From Streptomyces aurantiogriseus (lineage in GTDB: Bacteria > Actinomycetota > Actinomycetes > Streptomycetales > Streptomycetaceae): 64,000 nt of DNA. The notes below the pieces were generated by a model. The model was not told where the DNA came from, searched no databases, and saw nothing but the letters and a program-made list of their open reading frames with translations. Position numbers and translations under genes: made by a program. This document shows, one piece after another, positions 25,985 through 33,549 of the stretch. The DNA lies in the NCBI RefSeq assembly GCF_014649375.1, contig NZ_BMSX01000008.1:186001-250000 (forward strand), written 5' to 3'. How positions within the stretch are numbered: position 1 is the first letter of the stretch; every line of letters starts with the position of its first letter.

Positions 25985-27436
25985 TCAACGGAACGCCGAC
26001 GGATGCGTCTGCTCCCGCACCGACACGAACTGCTGCCGCACGGCCTGCCCCACGGCCAGGTCGTCACCGGGCTCCAGCACCTGCGCCGCCGCCCCGTGCC
26101 AGGCCGGCGGCGTCCGCGGATCGAGCGTCCCCTGCGACGCCCCGAGCGCCCAGGCGGCCTGCCGCGCCGCCCCGATCGCCGCGTAGTCGGCGGGCTGCGG
26201 TACGACGACCTGCGCCCCGAAGAGCGAGGGCGCGGCGGCCTGCACGGCCGGCAGCTCGGCCGCCGCCCCGAGCAGAAAGATCCGCCGCACGTCCACGCCC
26301 CGCCCGCGCAGCACGTCGAGCGCGTCCGCGAGCCCGCACAGCATGCCCTCGAACGAGGCCCGCGCGAAGTGCTCCGGCTTCATCGACTCCCGCCGCAGCC
26401 CCGCCAGCGTGCCCGCCGTGTGCGGCAGGTTGGGCGTCCGCTCGCCCTCCAGATAGGGCAGCAGCACCAGCCCGTGCGACCCCGGCGTCGACTTCATCGC
26501 CAGCTCGGACAGACTCTCCAGATCCGGCACCCCGAGCAGCTCGGCGGCCCCGCGCAGGGTCCGTACGGCGTTCAGGGTGGTGACGACCGGCAGGTGCATG
26601 CCCGCCGCGTCCGCGAGGGAGGTGATCATCCCGCTCTGGTCGACGAGCGCCTCGGGATGCACGGCCATCACGGACCCCGAGGCACCCAGCGACACGACCG
26701 CGTCGCCGATTCCGAGGCCCAGTCCGAGCGCGGCCGCCATGGTCTCACCGGTCCCGGCGGAGATCAGCAGGCCCTCAGGGGTCGTACCGGCCGCGTCGGA
26801 GGGACCGATCACCTCGGGCAGCATGGCCTGATGACCGAGCGCAAGCTCGACGAGGTCGGGCCGGTAGCCGCCGGTGGCGGCCGACCAGTACCCGGTCCCG
26901 GAGGCCCCGCCCCGGTCGGTGGTTCTGCGCACCGGCCGCCCGAGCAGCTGCCACACCAGCCAGTCATGGGCCTGCATCAGCACGGCGGTACGCAGCGCCG
27001 CGTCCGGCTCGTTCTTCGCCAGCCAGCGCAGCTTGGTCACCGGCTGCGCGGCCTGCGGCACACATCCCACGGCCTGCGCCCAGGCCTCGCGCCCCCCGAG
27101 CGCGTCGATCAGATCGGCCGCCGCGACTTGCGCCCGCTTGTCGCCGCCGACCATCGCGGGCCGCACGGTGTTGCCCTGCGCGTCCAGCGGCACGACCGCG
27201 TTCTGCTGCGAGGACACACCGATGGCCTGCACCCCTTCGAGCAGCCCGCCGCCGGCGGCCTCCCCGAGGGACAGCAGCCAGGCCTGGGGATCGACGTCGC
27301 TGGGCCGCCCCGCGCCCTCCAGACCTTCCACCGGATGCGGCGCATATCCCTGCCTGAGCACGGCTCCCGTGTCCGTGTCGCAGACGACGATACGAGTGAA
27401 ATCGGGTGAACTGTCCAACCCGGCGACTATCCCCAT
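25985..27436 (-). CDS. xylB: FGGY carbohydrate kinase, xylulokinase-like
   Basis: A 483-residue cytosolic kinase starting ATG 27436. The N-terminus MGIVAGLDSSPDFTRIVVCD holds the first phosphate-binding loop (D-S-S). Sugar-site motifs are IGVSSQQNAVVPLD and GGDKRAQ, and DRGGASGTGYW is near the expected catalytic region. In the C-terminal half, ISAGTGETMAAALGLGLG and FEGMLCGLADALDVLRGRG fit the FGGY signature. It should phosphorylate a ketopentose such as D-xylulose with ATP. No xylose isomerase or transporter is adjacent, so the sugar and the symbol are tentative. Confidence 0.8.
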   Translation of the reverse strand: MGIVAGLDSSPDFTRIVVCDTDTGAVLRQGYAPHPVEGLEGAGRPSDVDPQAWLLSLGEAAGGGLLEGVQAIGVSSQQNAVVPLDAQGNTVRPAMVGGDKRAQVAAADLIDALGGREAWAQAVGCVPQAAQPVTKLRWLAKNEPDAALRTAVLMQAHDWLVWQLLGRPVRRTTDRGGASGTGYWSAATGGYRPDLVELALGHQAMLPEVIGPSDAAGTTPEGLLISAGTGETMAAALGLGLGIGDAVVSLGASGSVMAVHPEALVDQSGMITSLADAAGMHLPVVTTLNAVRTLRGAAELLGVPDLESLSELAMKSTPGSHGLVLLPYLEGERTPNLPHTAGTLAGLRRESMKPEHFARASFEGMLCGLADALDVLRGRGVDVRRIFLLGAAAELPAVQAAAPSLFGAQVVVPQPADYAAIGAARQAAWALGASQGTLDPRTPPAWHGAAAQVLEPGDDLAVGQAVRQQFVSVREQTHPSAFR

Positions 27437-27522
27437 GGCGAAAATTCTGCCGCACGCTCCGCCGGGGTTGGGCCGCGGAGACCACAGGGGTGGGTGTGGT
27501 GGTGCGGGTGCGGGTGCGTCAT

Positions 27523-27550
27523 GGCTGGTCGCGCAGTTCCGCGCACCCCT
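27523..27550 (-). repeat. Copy 2 of the recurrent Streptomyces intergenic motif
   Basis: This is the reverse complement of the motif at 15829-15859, with a small gap: ggctggtcgcgcagttccgc followed by gcacccct. It lies between the kinase gene and the YtxH-like gene. Confidence 0.6.
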
Positions 27551-27620
27551 GAGGTGGCGTTCCGCACCCGCCGCCTACGTCATGTCCACGTGATGTTGCA
27601 CGGGATGTTCCACGTGATGT

Positions 27621-27926
27621 CTACGGGTTGCTCGTGCCCCAGTCGTCCTCGCCACCGTCGTGTGCGCTGCGCTCCCGCAGCGAGCGCACCCGGCTCGCGA
27701 CCGATTCGGGCATCCGGTCGCCGACCTTGTCGCTCACCACGTGGTACGCCCTGCCCGCGAACTGACGGCCCTGGTGCGCGGCCGTCTCCGCGGTGTTGCG
27801 GACGGCGGGGTTCTGCGCGACCTGCCGCGCGGACTTCTTCAACTGCTCGTAGCGTTCGCGCCCGGCCCGTGTGCCCAGCACGTAACCCAGGGCCAGTCCG
27901 ACGACGAACGTGAGCCGGTAGCGCAT
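27621..27926 (-). CDS. YtxH-like small membrane-associated protein
   Basis: A 101-residue protein. I place the start at ATG 27926 (aaggg eight to nine bases upstream); a GTG at 27935 would add three residues. The first 20 residues form a membrane helix ending in the hallmark YVLGTRAGRERYEQL (FVVGLALGYVLGTRAG), as in YtxH/general-stress-type proteins of actinobacteria. The rest is a charged, helical tail with ARQVAQNPAVRNTAET. Family members are membrane proteins of unknown role, often stress-linked. It lies alone upstream of the tRNA cluster, on the opposite strand. Confidence 0.8.
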   Translation of the reverse strand: MRYRLTFVVGLALGYVLGTRAGRERYEQLKKSARQVAQNPAVRNTAETAAHQGRQFAGRAYHVVSDKVGDRMPESVASRVRSLRERSAHDGGEDDWGTSNP

Positions 27927-28084
27927 GGCGGCCACCCTTCCCTCGTGTAGGTCTCTGGTGCGGCATCGGTGCTGGGGGGAACCGATTGGCGGAGCACCCC
28001 CCTGCTTGCGCTAATGTATGTGTCGCAGCGAGCGCCCGCCCTCTGGCGAATACCCAGGTAGGTGCGTTCGATGCAACGAGGCAT

Positions 28085-28157
28085 TCCTCCGTAGCTCAAT
28101 TGGCAGAGCAGCCGGCTGTTAACCGGCAGGTTACTGGTTCGAGTCCAGTCGGGGGAG
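28085..28157 (+). tRNA. tRNA-Asn (anticodon GUU), copy 1
   Basis: A 73-nt cloverleaf: acceptor TCCTCCG pairs with CGGGGGA (one T-G wobble), discriminator G, D-arm with ggcagagc, anticodon stem ccggc/gccgg-type around ctGTTaa, and T-loop ggttcgagtcc. The anticodon GTT reads Asn. CCA is not encoded, as is usual in actinobacteria. Confidence 0.95.
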
Positions 28158-28162
28158 CTCGG

Positions 28163-28235
28163 TCCTCCGTAGCTCAATTGGCAGAGCAGCCGGCTGTTAA
28201 CCGGCAGGTTACTGGTTCGAGTCCAGTCGGGGGAG
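28163..28235 (+). tRNA. tRNA-Asn (anticodon GUU), copy 2
   Basis: This copy is identical in all 73 positions to the copy at 28085, separated from it by five bases (ctcgg). The two are probably transcribed together and end at the hairpin 28247-28269. The exact duplication points to recent copying or gene conversion. Confidence 0.95.
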
Positions 28236-28246
28236 CATCGTGATCG

Positions 28247-28269
28247 AGGACCCCGTAGGGGTCCTTTTT
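28247..28269 (+). terminator. Terminator of the tRNA-Asn pair
   Basis: An 8-bp stem aggacccc/ggggtcct with a three-base loop is followed directly by TTTTT. It lies 11 bases after the second tRNA-Asn, a textbook intrinsic terminator. Confidence 0.92.
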
Positions 28270-28404
28270 CATGTCGGCGGGAACCACGCAGGTCGCGGCG
28301 GGGTCCTCAGGGGCGTGCGACGTCGGACCAGGCGGAGCGTGAGATCGTATGAGCGGCTATGCTGCGGCAGACGGCGCGCACACATGTACGCGACACGCCG
28401 CTAT

Positions 28405-28478
28405 GGGGCGGTAGCTCAGCCGGTTAGAGCAGCGGACTCATAATCCGTCGGCCGTGGGTTCGAGTCCCACCCGCCCCA
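28405..28478 (+). tRNA. tRNA with CAU anticodon (tRNA-Ile2 or elongator Met)
   Basis: A 74-nt cloverleaf with acceptor GGGGCGG/CCGCCCC and discriminator A. The D-arm is gctcagccggttagagc, the anticodon arm ggactCATaatcc and the T-arm gtgggttcgagtcccac. CAU can be elongator Met or, if C34 is converted to lysidine, Ile. The body fits the Ile2 type best, but sequence alone cannot decide. Its 3' end is the left half of the 47-bp repeat that bounds the island, so the gene is the integration site. Confidence 0.9.
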
Positions 28479-28480
28479 CC
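28434..28480 (+). repeat. Left attachment-site repeat (attL), within the tRNA gene
   Basis: These 47 bases run from ggactcataatcc through cccgccccacc, covering the anticodon loop, T-arm and acceptor 3' half of the tRNA(CAU) plus two bases beyond. They are repeated exactly at 37230-37276. Direct repeats of a tRNA 3' end are the signature of tyrosine-recombinase integration, in which the element restores the tRNA gene. Confidence 0.9.
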
Positions 28481-28869
28481 TTCGCAGGTCTCTGAACTGC
28501 GGAAACGTTCAATTTGTCCTGTCGGATCGGCAACTGCGCCTGAACGGACTGAATCCGCTGCGCGTGAGTTGCTGCCCAGGAACCTTCGAGTAGGCGGCAC
28601 TGCCGGGTAGGCCGCTGGGTACGGAGGGCCGGACTGGGCGGGTCCCGCCCCACATACAGCCGCGCCGGTGCTCCTGCTCATCCCGTCCATCGAGAGGCAT
28701 CGACAACCACTGCTCAGGCGTGACGTGATCCGGTGTGCAGGCGCGGGCGGGCTTGGATTTACCGACGGGACCCGGCACCCGAACCGGCAGGGTTGTGATT
28801 TTGAGCAGCAGTCACTTCCGGTGTACGGACTTTCCGGGGTGCCCGCCCGGGCTCAGCGGACGCGGTTCG

Positions 28870-29400
28870 CCATAGGGACATGGTTCCGACGGCGATGACT
28901 GGCGCTGCCAGTCGGCGCAGCACCGGCAGCCGGTCCACGGCCACCGTCAGGCACAGGATCACGGTGATCGCGACACCCAGGCAGCCGAAGAGGCCGAACG
29001 TGGAACCGCTGTGCGGCTCGGCCGCCAGCAGCCCCCAGCCGTCGGGGTCCGACAGCCCACTGCCGATCGGCAGGTCGAAGGATCCCTCATGCCGGGATCC
29101 TGCATGGCACTGCGGTCCTTGAGGACGTCGAAGTCCTTCATGCCAGGCGACCCGGCCATGATCTCCTTGGCGCCGCCGGTCGGCCGGAGCGTCAACCACG
29201 AGACGCCTTGTCCGAACGCGATCAGCGCGGGACCGACCACAGCCAGCCGCCGCCGCACGGTGCCCGAGGACGGTCACGATCCTGGCCTTCGCCTTGCCGA
29301 CCCGCCAGTCCGGTCGTCGGCTCCAGGCGGCCGGCGATCAGCACCAGCGAGAATCCGGCGAGGGTGGCCAACAGTACTGGTCGCCGCGATGCCGCGGGTC
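28870..29400 (-). pseudogene. Decayed DUF418 membrane protein gene
   Basis: Read on the minus strand, short blocks in different frames match the two intact DUF418 paralogues of the island. At about 29390-29300 LLATLAGFSLVLIAGRLEP corresponds to LFATLAGFSLMLLAGRREP. At 29258-29060 RRRLAVVGPALIAFGQG corresponds to the mid-region. At 29030-28880 the block AEPHSGSTFGLFG leads to RLAAPVIAVGTMSL. The middle membrane helices are deleted and at least two frameshifts separate the blocks, so no full product is possible. The remaining bases from 28481 to 29554 show nothing else I can support. Confidence 0.7.
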
Positions 29401-29554
29401 GGCAGGCTCACCACGAGCCGGCAGTTCTTCCGCTCCGCCTGAAGGCCGAGCGGCGTCACTTCTCATCGATATTGATCACGCAGGCGGGCGGCGGGGTGAC
29501 GTCCGAACTCGCGTAGGAACGGCATCCGCGGGAAGCGACACACCCCGATGTGTC

Positions 29555-30766
29555 TTATCGGATGTGTCGGGCCAGTCCGGTCGCCCTGCCCATCAGCCAT
29601 TCGAGCGGCCCTCGCTTTACGAAGCGGGACCAGAGGGTGGCGAGGACGGTGACGGACGCGATGAGGCCGAGCAGGATGTGCAGCGGCGGGACGGCCGATG
29701 TCTCGGTGTCCAGGAGCCAGATGGCGACGATGTGGTAGACGTACGCCGTCAGTGACATCGAGCCGACCGCGATGACGGGCTTGGCCAGGCGGCGCAGCCT
29801 GGGAAAGGCGTCCATGGCGGCCAGGCACGCGGTGATCACCAGGATCGCCACACCCGTGGCGGCCATGATGGACAGGGTCGCCTCGCTGTGCGGGGCTGAG
29901 GCCAGCATCCCGGCGGGGGTGTCGCCGAAGATGCCGATGCTGTCGGGCGACACGGACGACACGGACGACATGCCCGGCCCCTCTTCGGCTTTCCGGACGG
30001 CTTCGGCGGCACCGGGTACGAGACGCACCGCGAGCCAGGAGCCGCCGTAGCCGGTGACGGCGAGGGCGACGCCGGTGAGGGCGAGGCGCATCCGGACAGC
30101 CTTGGCAGCCAGGTCGCAGCGGGCGACAGCCATACCGGCGATCACGAACGGGACCCAGGTCAGGGCCGGATAACCGCCGGTGAAGAACAGTGAGACGGGG
30201 CCGTCGGCCTGGCCGTAGGAGAGGAACACGCGGCCGCCGACCACCGGCTTCAGCGCGTACAGCAGCTGCGGACCTACCAGGGCCCATCCTGCGGCGATCA
30301 ACGCCAGTGGCTTGGCGCCCAGCCGGTACAGCGGCAGCACGAGCAGGAAGAACAGTCCGTAGAAAGCGAGGATCGGCACGACCGGGGTGCCCGTCAGGGT
30401 CAGGGCGGTGCCAAGGGCCAGCAGGATCACGGCCCTGATGATCACCTTGGCGACGGCCTGCCGGCCGGCCAGGCCGGTCTTCGGTGTGCGGCGGCCGGTG
30501 ATGAGGGCGACCGCGAAGCCGGCCAGGACGGCGAACAGGGCGGATGAGCGGCCTTGCGCCAGTTCCATCAGGAAGCCGATGACCCCGCCCTGGCTGGGGG
30601 CGGGGCCTACGTGGACCGCGTACATGCCGAAGACGGCCAGGCCGCGGGCCAGGTCCAGCCCTATCAGCCGGCCCACGCCGGGCGCGCCGGTCGAGGGCTC
30701 GCTGCGCTCGCGTTCGGGGGACGGCGCGTCGGCCGTAAGCGGCGGGGAGTCCGGGTGATGGGTCAT
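29555..30766 (-). CDS. DUF418 / HGSNAT-like multi-helix membrane protein
   Basis: A 403-residue integral membrane protein from ATG 30766. It opens with a Pro/Ser-rich tail, then GRLIGLDLARGLAVFGMYAVH, the conserved first helix of the heparan-glucosaminide-acetyltransferase-like/DUF418 group. About ten helices follow, with RSSALFAVLAGFAVALITGR and a C-terminal AKPVIAVGSMSLTAYVYHI and PLEWLMGRATG. Members are thought to move acyl groups across membranes or act as envelope proteins; the function is unproven. A short Ser/Asp repeat (SSVSSVSPDSIG) lies in an outside loop. It is divergent from the two-component genes at 30956. Confidence 0.82.
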   Translation of the reverse strand: MTHHPDSPPLTADAPSPERERSEPSTGAPGVGRLIGLDLARGLAVFGMYAVHVGPAPSQGGVIGFLMELAQGRSSALFAVLAGFAVALITGRRTPKTGLAGRQAVAKVIIRAVILLALGTALTLTGTPVVPILAFYGLFFLLVLPLYRLGAKPLALIAAGWALVGPQLLYALKPVVGGRVFLSYGQADGPVSLFFTGGYPALTWVPFVIAGMAVARCDLAAKAVRMRLALTGVALAVTGYGGSWLAVRLVPGAAEAVRKAEEGPGMSSVSSVSPDSIGIFGDTPAGMLASAPHSEATLSIMAATGVAILVITACLAAMDAFPRLRRLAKPVIAVGSMSLTAYVYHIVAIWLLDTETSAVPPLHILLGLIASVTVLATLWSRFVKRGPLEWLMGRATGLARHIR

Positions 30767-30955
30767 GACCCTCAGGCTGGAGACCCGGGCCGATCATGGA
30801 CTATCCGGCAGAAGGCTGCCGTGTCCCTGCCGAGTGGTGGGTGCTACCCCGCCGTGTGGCTGGAGCTGCCGCTCGCCGGGCCGCAAGAGCTCTACGTGGC
30901 TTTAGGGTCGAGTCGACATGGGCCGGACGGCATGAACGAAGGTGAGGCGGAGCGC

Positions 30956-31627
30956 GTGATCCGGGTAGTGGTGGTCGACGACGAGGCACTGGTCCGCTCG
31001 GGCTTCGAACTCATTCTGGGCGCGTCCGAGGACATCGAGGTCGTCGCGACCGCGAGCGGCGGCCACGCGGTGGAGGCCGTCCGGCGGGAGCGGCCGGACG
31101 TGGTGCTGCTGGACATCCGGATGCCGGACGTCGACGGGCTCACCGTCCTGCGCGAGCTGCGGATGATGCCGGATCCGCCGGTGGTGGCGATGCTGACCAC
31201 GTTCGACGCCGACGAGTACATCCTGACCGCGCTGAACTCCGGCGCGGCCGGCTTCCTGCTCAAGGACACGGAGCCGGAGCAGCTTGCCCACCTGGTGCGG
31301 ACCCTGGTCGCGGGCGGTGTGGTGCTGTCGCCCAAGGCGTCGCGGACGCTGGTGCACAGCCACCCCGGCACCGAGGCGGCCGTCGACGAGGAGGCCGCGC
31401 GGGTCCGGCTGCTCACCGCGCGGGAGCGCGACGTCCTCGTCCTGGTGGCGGAGGGGCTGTCGAACGCCGATATCGGGGCGCGTATCCACCTGGGGGCGGG
31501 CACGGTGAAGGACCACGTCAGCGCGATCCTCACGAAGCTGCGGGTGACGAGCCGGGTGCAGGCCGCGCTGCTGGCGCAGCGGGCCGGGCTGCTCGACGAG
31601 CGCCCGCGGTCGGAGGCCGGCCGATGA
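30956..31627 (+). CDS. NarL/FixJ-type response regulator
   Basis: A 223-residue regulator. I use GTG 30956 (ggtgagg eight bases upstream), giving the normal N-terminus VIRVVVVDDEALVRSGF; an ATG at 30932 adds eight residues. The receiver domain has the acidic pair DD, the phosphoacceptor Asp in VVLLDIRMPDVDGL (about residue 54), and the conserved Thr and Lys (MLTTFDAD, LLKDTEP). The C-terminal LuxR-type helix-turn-helix is LTARERDVLVLVAEGLSNA through TVKDHVSAILTKLRV. It overlaps the kinase start by four bases. The likely targets are the divergent membrane gene or the exporter in the same island. Confidence 0.93.
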   Translation: MIRVVVVDDEALVRSGFELILGASEDIEVVATASGGHAVEAVRRERPDVVLLDIRMPDVDGLTVLRELRMMPDPPVVAMLTTFDADEYILTALNSGAAGFLLKDTEPEQLAHLVRTLVAGGVVLSPKASRTLVHSHPGTEAAVDEEAARVRLLTARERDVLVLVAEGLSNADIGARIHLGAGTVKDHVSAILTKLRVTSRVQAALLAQRAGLLDERPRSEAGR

Positions 31628-32736
31628 GCCGTGCACGTGCCGTGTGGCAGCGGGTTCCCGCGCCGGTCGTCGACATCGTCCTGGTGGCGGTGGCGGCCGT
31701 GGATGTGCTGGTGGTGGACATGTGGGAGCACACGCGTCCCGAGGTCACGCTGGCCGCGGTCGGCTGCGCCGCGTTGGCGTTCCGGCGCAGGTTCCCGCTC
31801 GGCGTCTTCCTGCTCACCCTGCCCATCGCGCTGATGCAGGATGTCGCCGTCGCTGTGCTCGCGGCGCTGTTCACGCTGGCCGAACGCTCCCGCAACCGCC
31901 GTCTCCTCGCGGTGTGCGTCGTCCTGGCCGCCGTCGCGAGCAGTACTCCGTGGCCCCTGGCCGCGGCGGACCGGACCATGACCCTGGTCTTCTTCGTGTA
32001 CGGCCTGGCAACCAGCGTCGCCCCGGTCCTGTTCGGCCAGCTTCTCCAGGCACGACGGGACCTGGCGCGGCGGCTGGCCGAGGTCGAGGAGGCCAGGGAG
32101 CACGAGCGGACCCTGCACGCCCAGGCCGTGCTCGCCCGTGAACGCGCCCAGCTGGCCCGCGAGATGCACGACGTGGTCTCCCACCAGGTCAGCCTGATCG
32201 CCGTACGGGCCGGGGCGTTGCAGGTCGCCGCCAAGGACGCGGACGCCAAGGAGGCCGCCCGCACGATCCGTTCGCTGAGCGTCACCACCCTCGACGAGCT
32301 GCGCACCATGGTCACGCTGTTGCGTGCCTCCGGCGGCAAATCCACCGAGCTGACGCCGCAGCCCACCTTGGCCGACCTGCGCAAACTGGTCGAATCCAGC
32401 GGCACTCACACGGAGCTGACGGGTGAGCTGCCGCCCACCGTGGGCACACCCGCCCAACGCGCCCTTTACCGCACGGTTCAGGAGGCGCTGACCAACGTCC
32501 GCAAGCACGCCCCCGGCGCCAACGCTCGCGTCGAGCTGTGGCAGGACGGGGACGGTATCGGAGTGACCGTCACCAACACCCCTCCCACGCGCCCCTCCCT
32601 CTCCTTGCCCGGTTCGCAGCAGGGCTTGGTCGGCCTGCGGGAACGGGCCGAGATCCTGCACGGCACCCTGGACGCGGGCCCGACTGCTCAGGGCGGCTAC
32701 CGGGTGCGGCTGAGGGTTCCCCTGAGCGCGGACTGA
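31624..32736 (+). CDS. Two-component sensor histidine kinase (HisKA_3 family)
   Basis: A 370-residue kinase whose ATG overlaps the regulator stop (ATGA). The N-terminal 150 residues have about five membrane helices and very short outside loops, as in kinases that sense the membrane itself. A coiled stretch (RDLARRLAEVEEAREHERT) leads to the phosphorylation site REMHDVVSHQVSLIAVRAG, with His in MHDVV. The ATPase domain has VQEALTNVRKHAPGA (N-box) and QQGLVGLRERAEIL (G-box). Family: NarX/DesK-like kinases paired with NarL-type regulators. Many such pairs respond to cell-wall antibiotics and control neighbouring ABC exporters. That role is inferred. Confidence 0.93.
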   Translation: MSRARAVWQRVPAPVVDIVLVAVAAVDVLVVDMWEHTRPEVTLAAVGCAALAFRRRFPLGVFLLTLPIALMQDVAVAVLAALFTLAERSRNRRLLAVCVVLAAVASSTPWPLAAADRTMTLVFFVYGLATSVAPVLFGQLLQARRDLARRLAEVEEAREHERTLHAQAVLARERAQLAREMHDVVSHQVSLIAVRAGALQVAAKDADAKEAARTIRSLSVTTLDELRTMVTLLRASGGKSTELTPQPTLADLRKLVESSGTHTELTGELPPTVGTPAQRALYRTVQEALTNVRKHAPGANARVELWQDGDGIGVTVTNTPPTRPSLSLPGSQQGLVGLRERAEILHGTLDAGPTAQGGYRVRLRVPLSAD

Positions 32737-32920
32737 CATGCTGTTCTGTCGGCTTGCGGCTTGCGGCTCACACGTGAGCCTCAACCGGCAGCGCACGCCG
32801 ACGCCCCTGGACCGTGCTCCGCCGGCTTGCCTCTTGTCCAGCTCCCCATCCTGACCGTGTCCGGTGCCGCGTCAGCCCGTTGAGGGTCCCGGAACCAGGC
32901 TGACAGCCCTGATCGCCGCC

Positions 32921-33448
32921 TCACTTCAGCAGGGTGCTGACCAAGGCGACGGCCACTCCCAAGAGCGCGTCAGTACCGCCGATCCTGACGGCTCGTCCCC
33001 ACGTACGGCCTGCGGCCCGGGAGGCGAGCAGGCCCCAGCCCAGGAGCAGGACGGTGTTGATTCCGAAGGCGACGTACTCGATGCCTGTGGAGTGCCACCA
33101 GCCAAGGCCCGCCCCCCACAGCAGCAGTGTGGTGGGCAACGCCGCCACTACCAGCGGCCATTCGGCGAGGACTGCGCGCACCACTCCCCGTATGCCGGGA
33201 TGGCCCTGAGCATCGCGGTGAGCGATCTGGTGGGCGTATCCATGAGCCAGGGCCGAGGCAAGGGCGGTGAACAGGACCCACACGGCGTCGTCCATGCGCG
33301 CCGCCCGAGTCACCTCGCCGAACTGCGTGAGCGCGGCAACGGCCGAACTCGACACCAGGAGCCCGTACACGCCGCCGAACAGCGCAGTCGGCTGGGCCAG
33401 CCAGTCCCATAGCCCACGTCTGCAACGGATGGCGGACTCGGTGCGCAT
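32921..33448 (-). CDS. Small integral membrane protein, unknown family
   Basis: A 175-residue protein from ATG 33448 with gaaagg upstream; the longer frame to 33553 has no ribosome-binding site. It has a basic start (MRTESAIRCRRGLWDW) and four to five hydrophobic segments such as PTALFGGVYGLLVSSSAVAA and VWVLFTALASALAHGYAHQI. The HGYAHQIAHRDAQGHPG loop is rich in His, which may bind metal. I do not recognise the family. It lies 101 bp downstream of the ABC exporter gene on the same strand, so it may be co-transcribed with it. Confidence 0.7.
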   Translation of the reverse strand: MRTESAIRCRRGLWDWLAQPTALFGGVYGLLVSSSAVAALTQFGEVTRAARMDDAVWVLFTALASALAHGYAHQIAHRDAQGHPGIRGVVRAVLAEWPLVVAALPTTLLLWGAGLGWWHSTGIEYVAFGINTVLLLGWGLLASRAAGRTWGRAVRIGGTDALLGVAVALVSTLLK

Positions 33449-33549
33449 AGGCGGCCTTTCGCGGTCTTGGTTTCCGTGGGTGTCGGTGCGTGGGGTTGTC
33501 CGGCCGGGACTGGGACAGTGGACGACCGGACAACCTTGCGTGTGGTGGG

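Noticed and set aside
28481..28860. Short open frames just right of the tRNA
   Set aside because: They overlap each other, contain no domain and look like decayed DNA. Only the DUF418 remnant further right is supportable.
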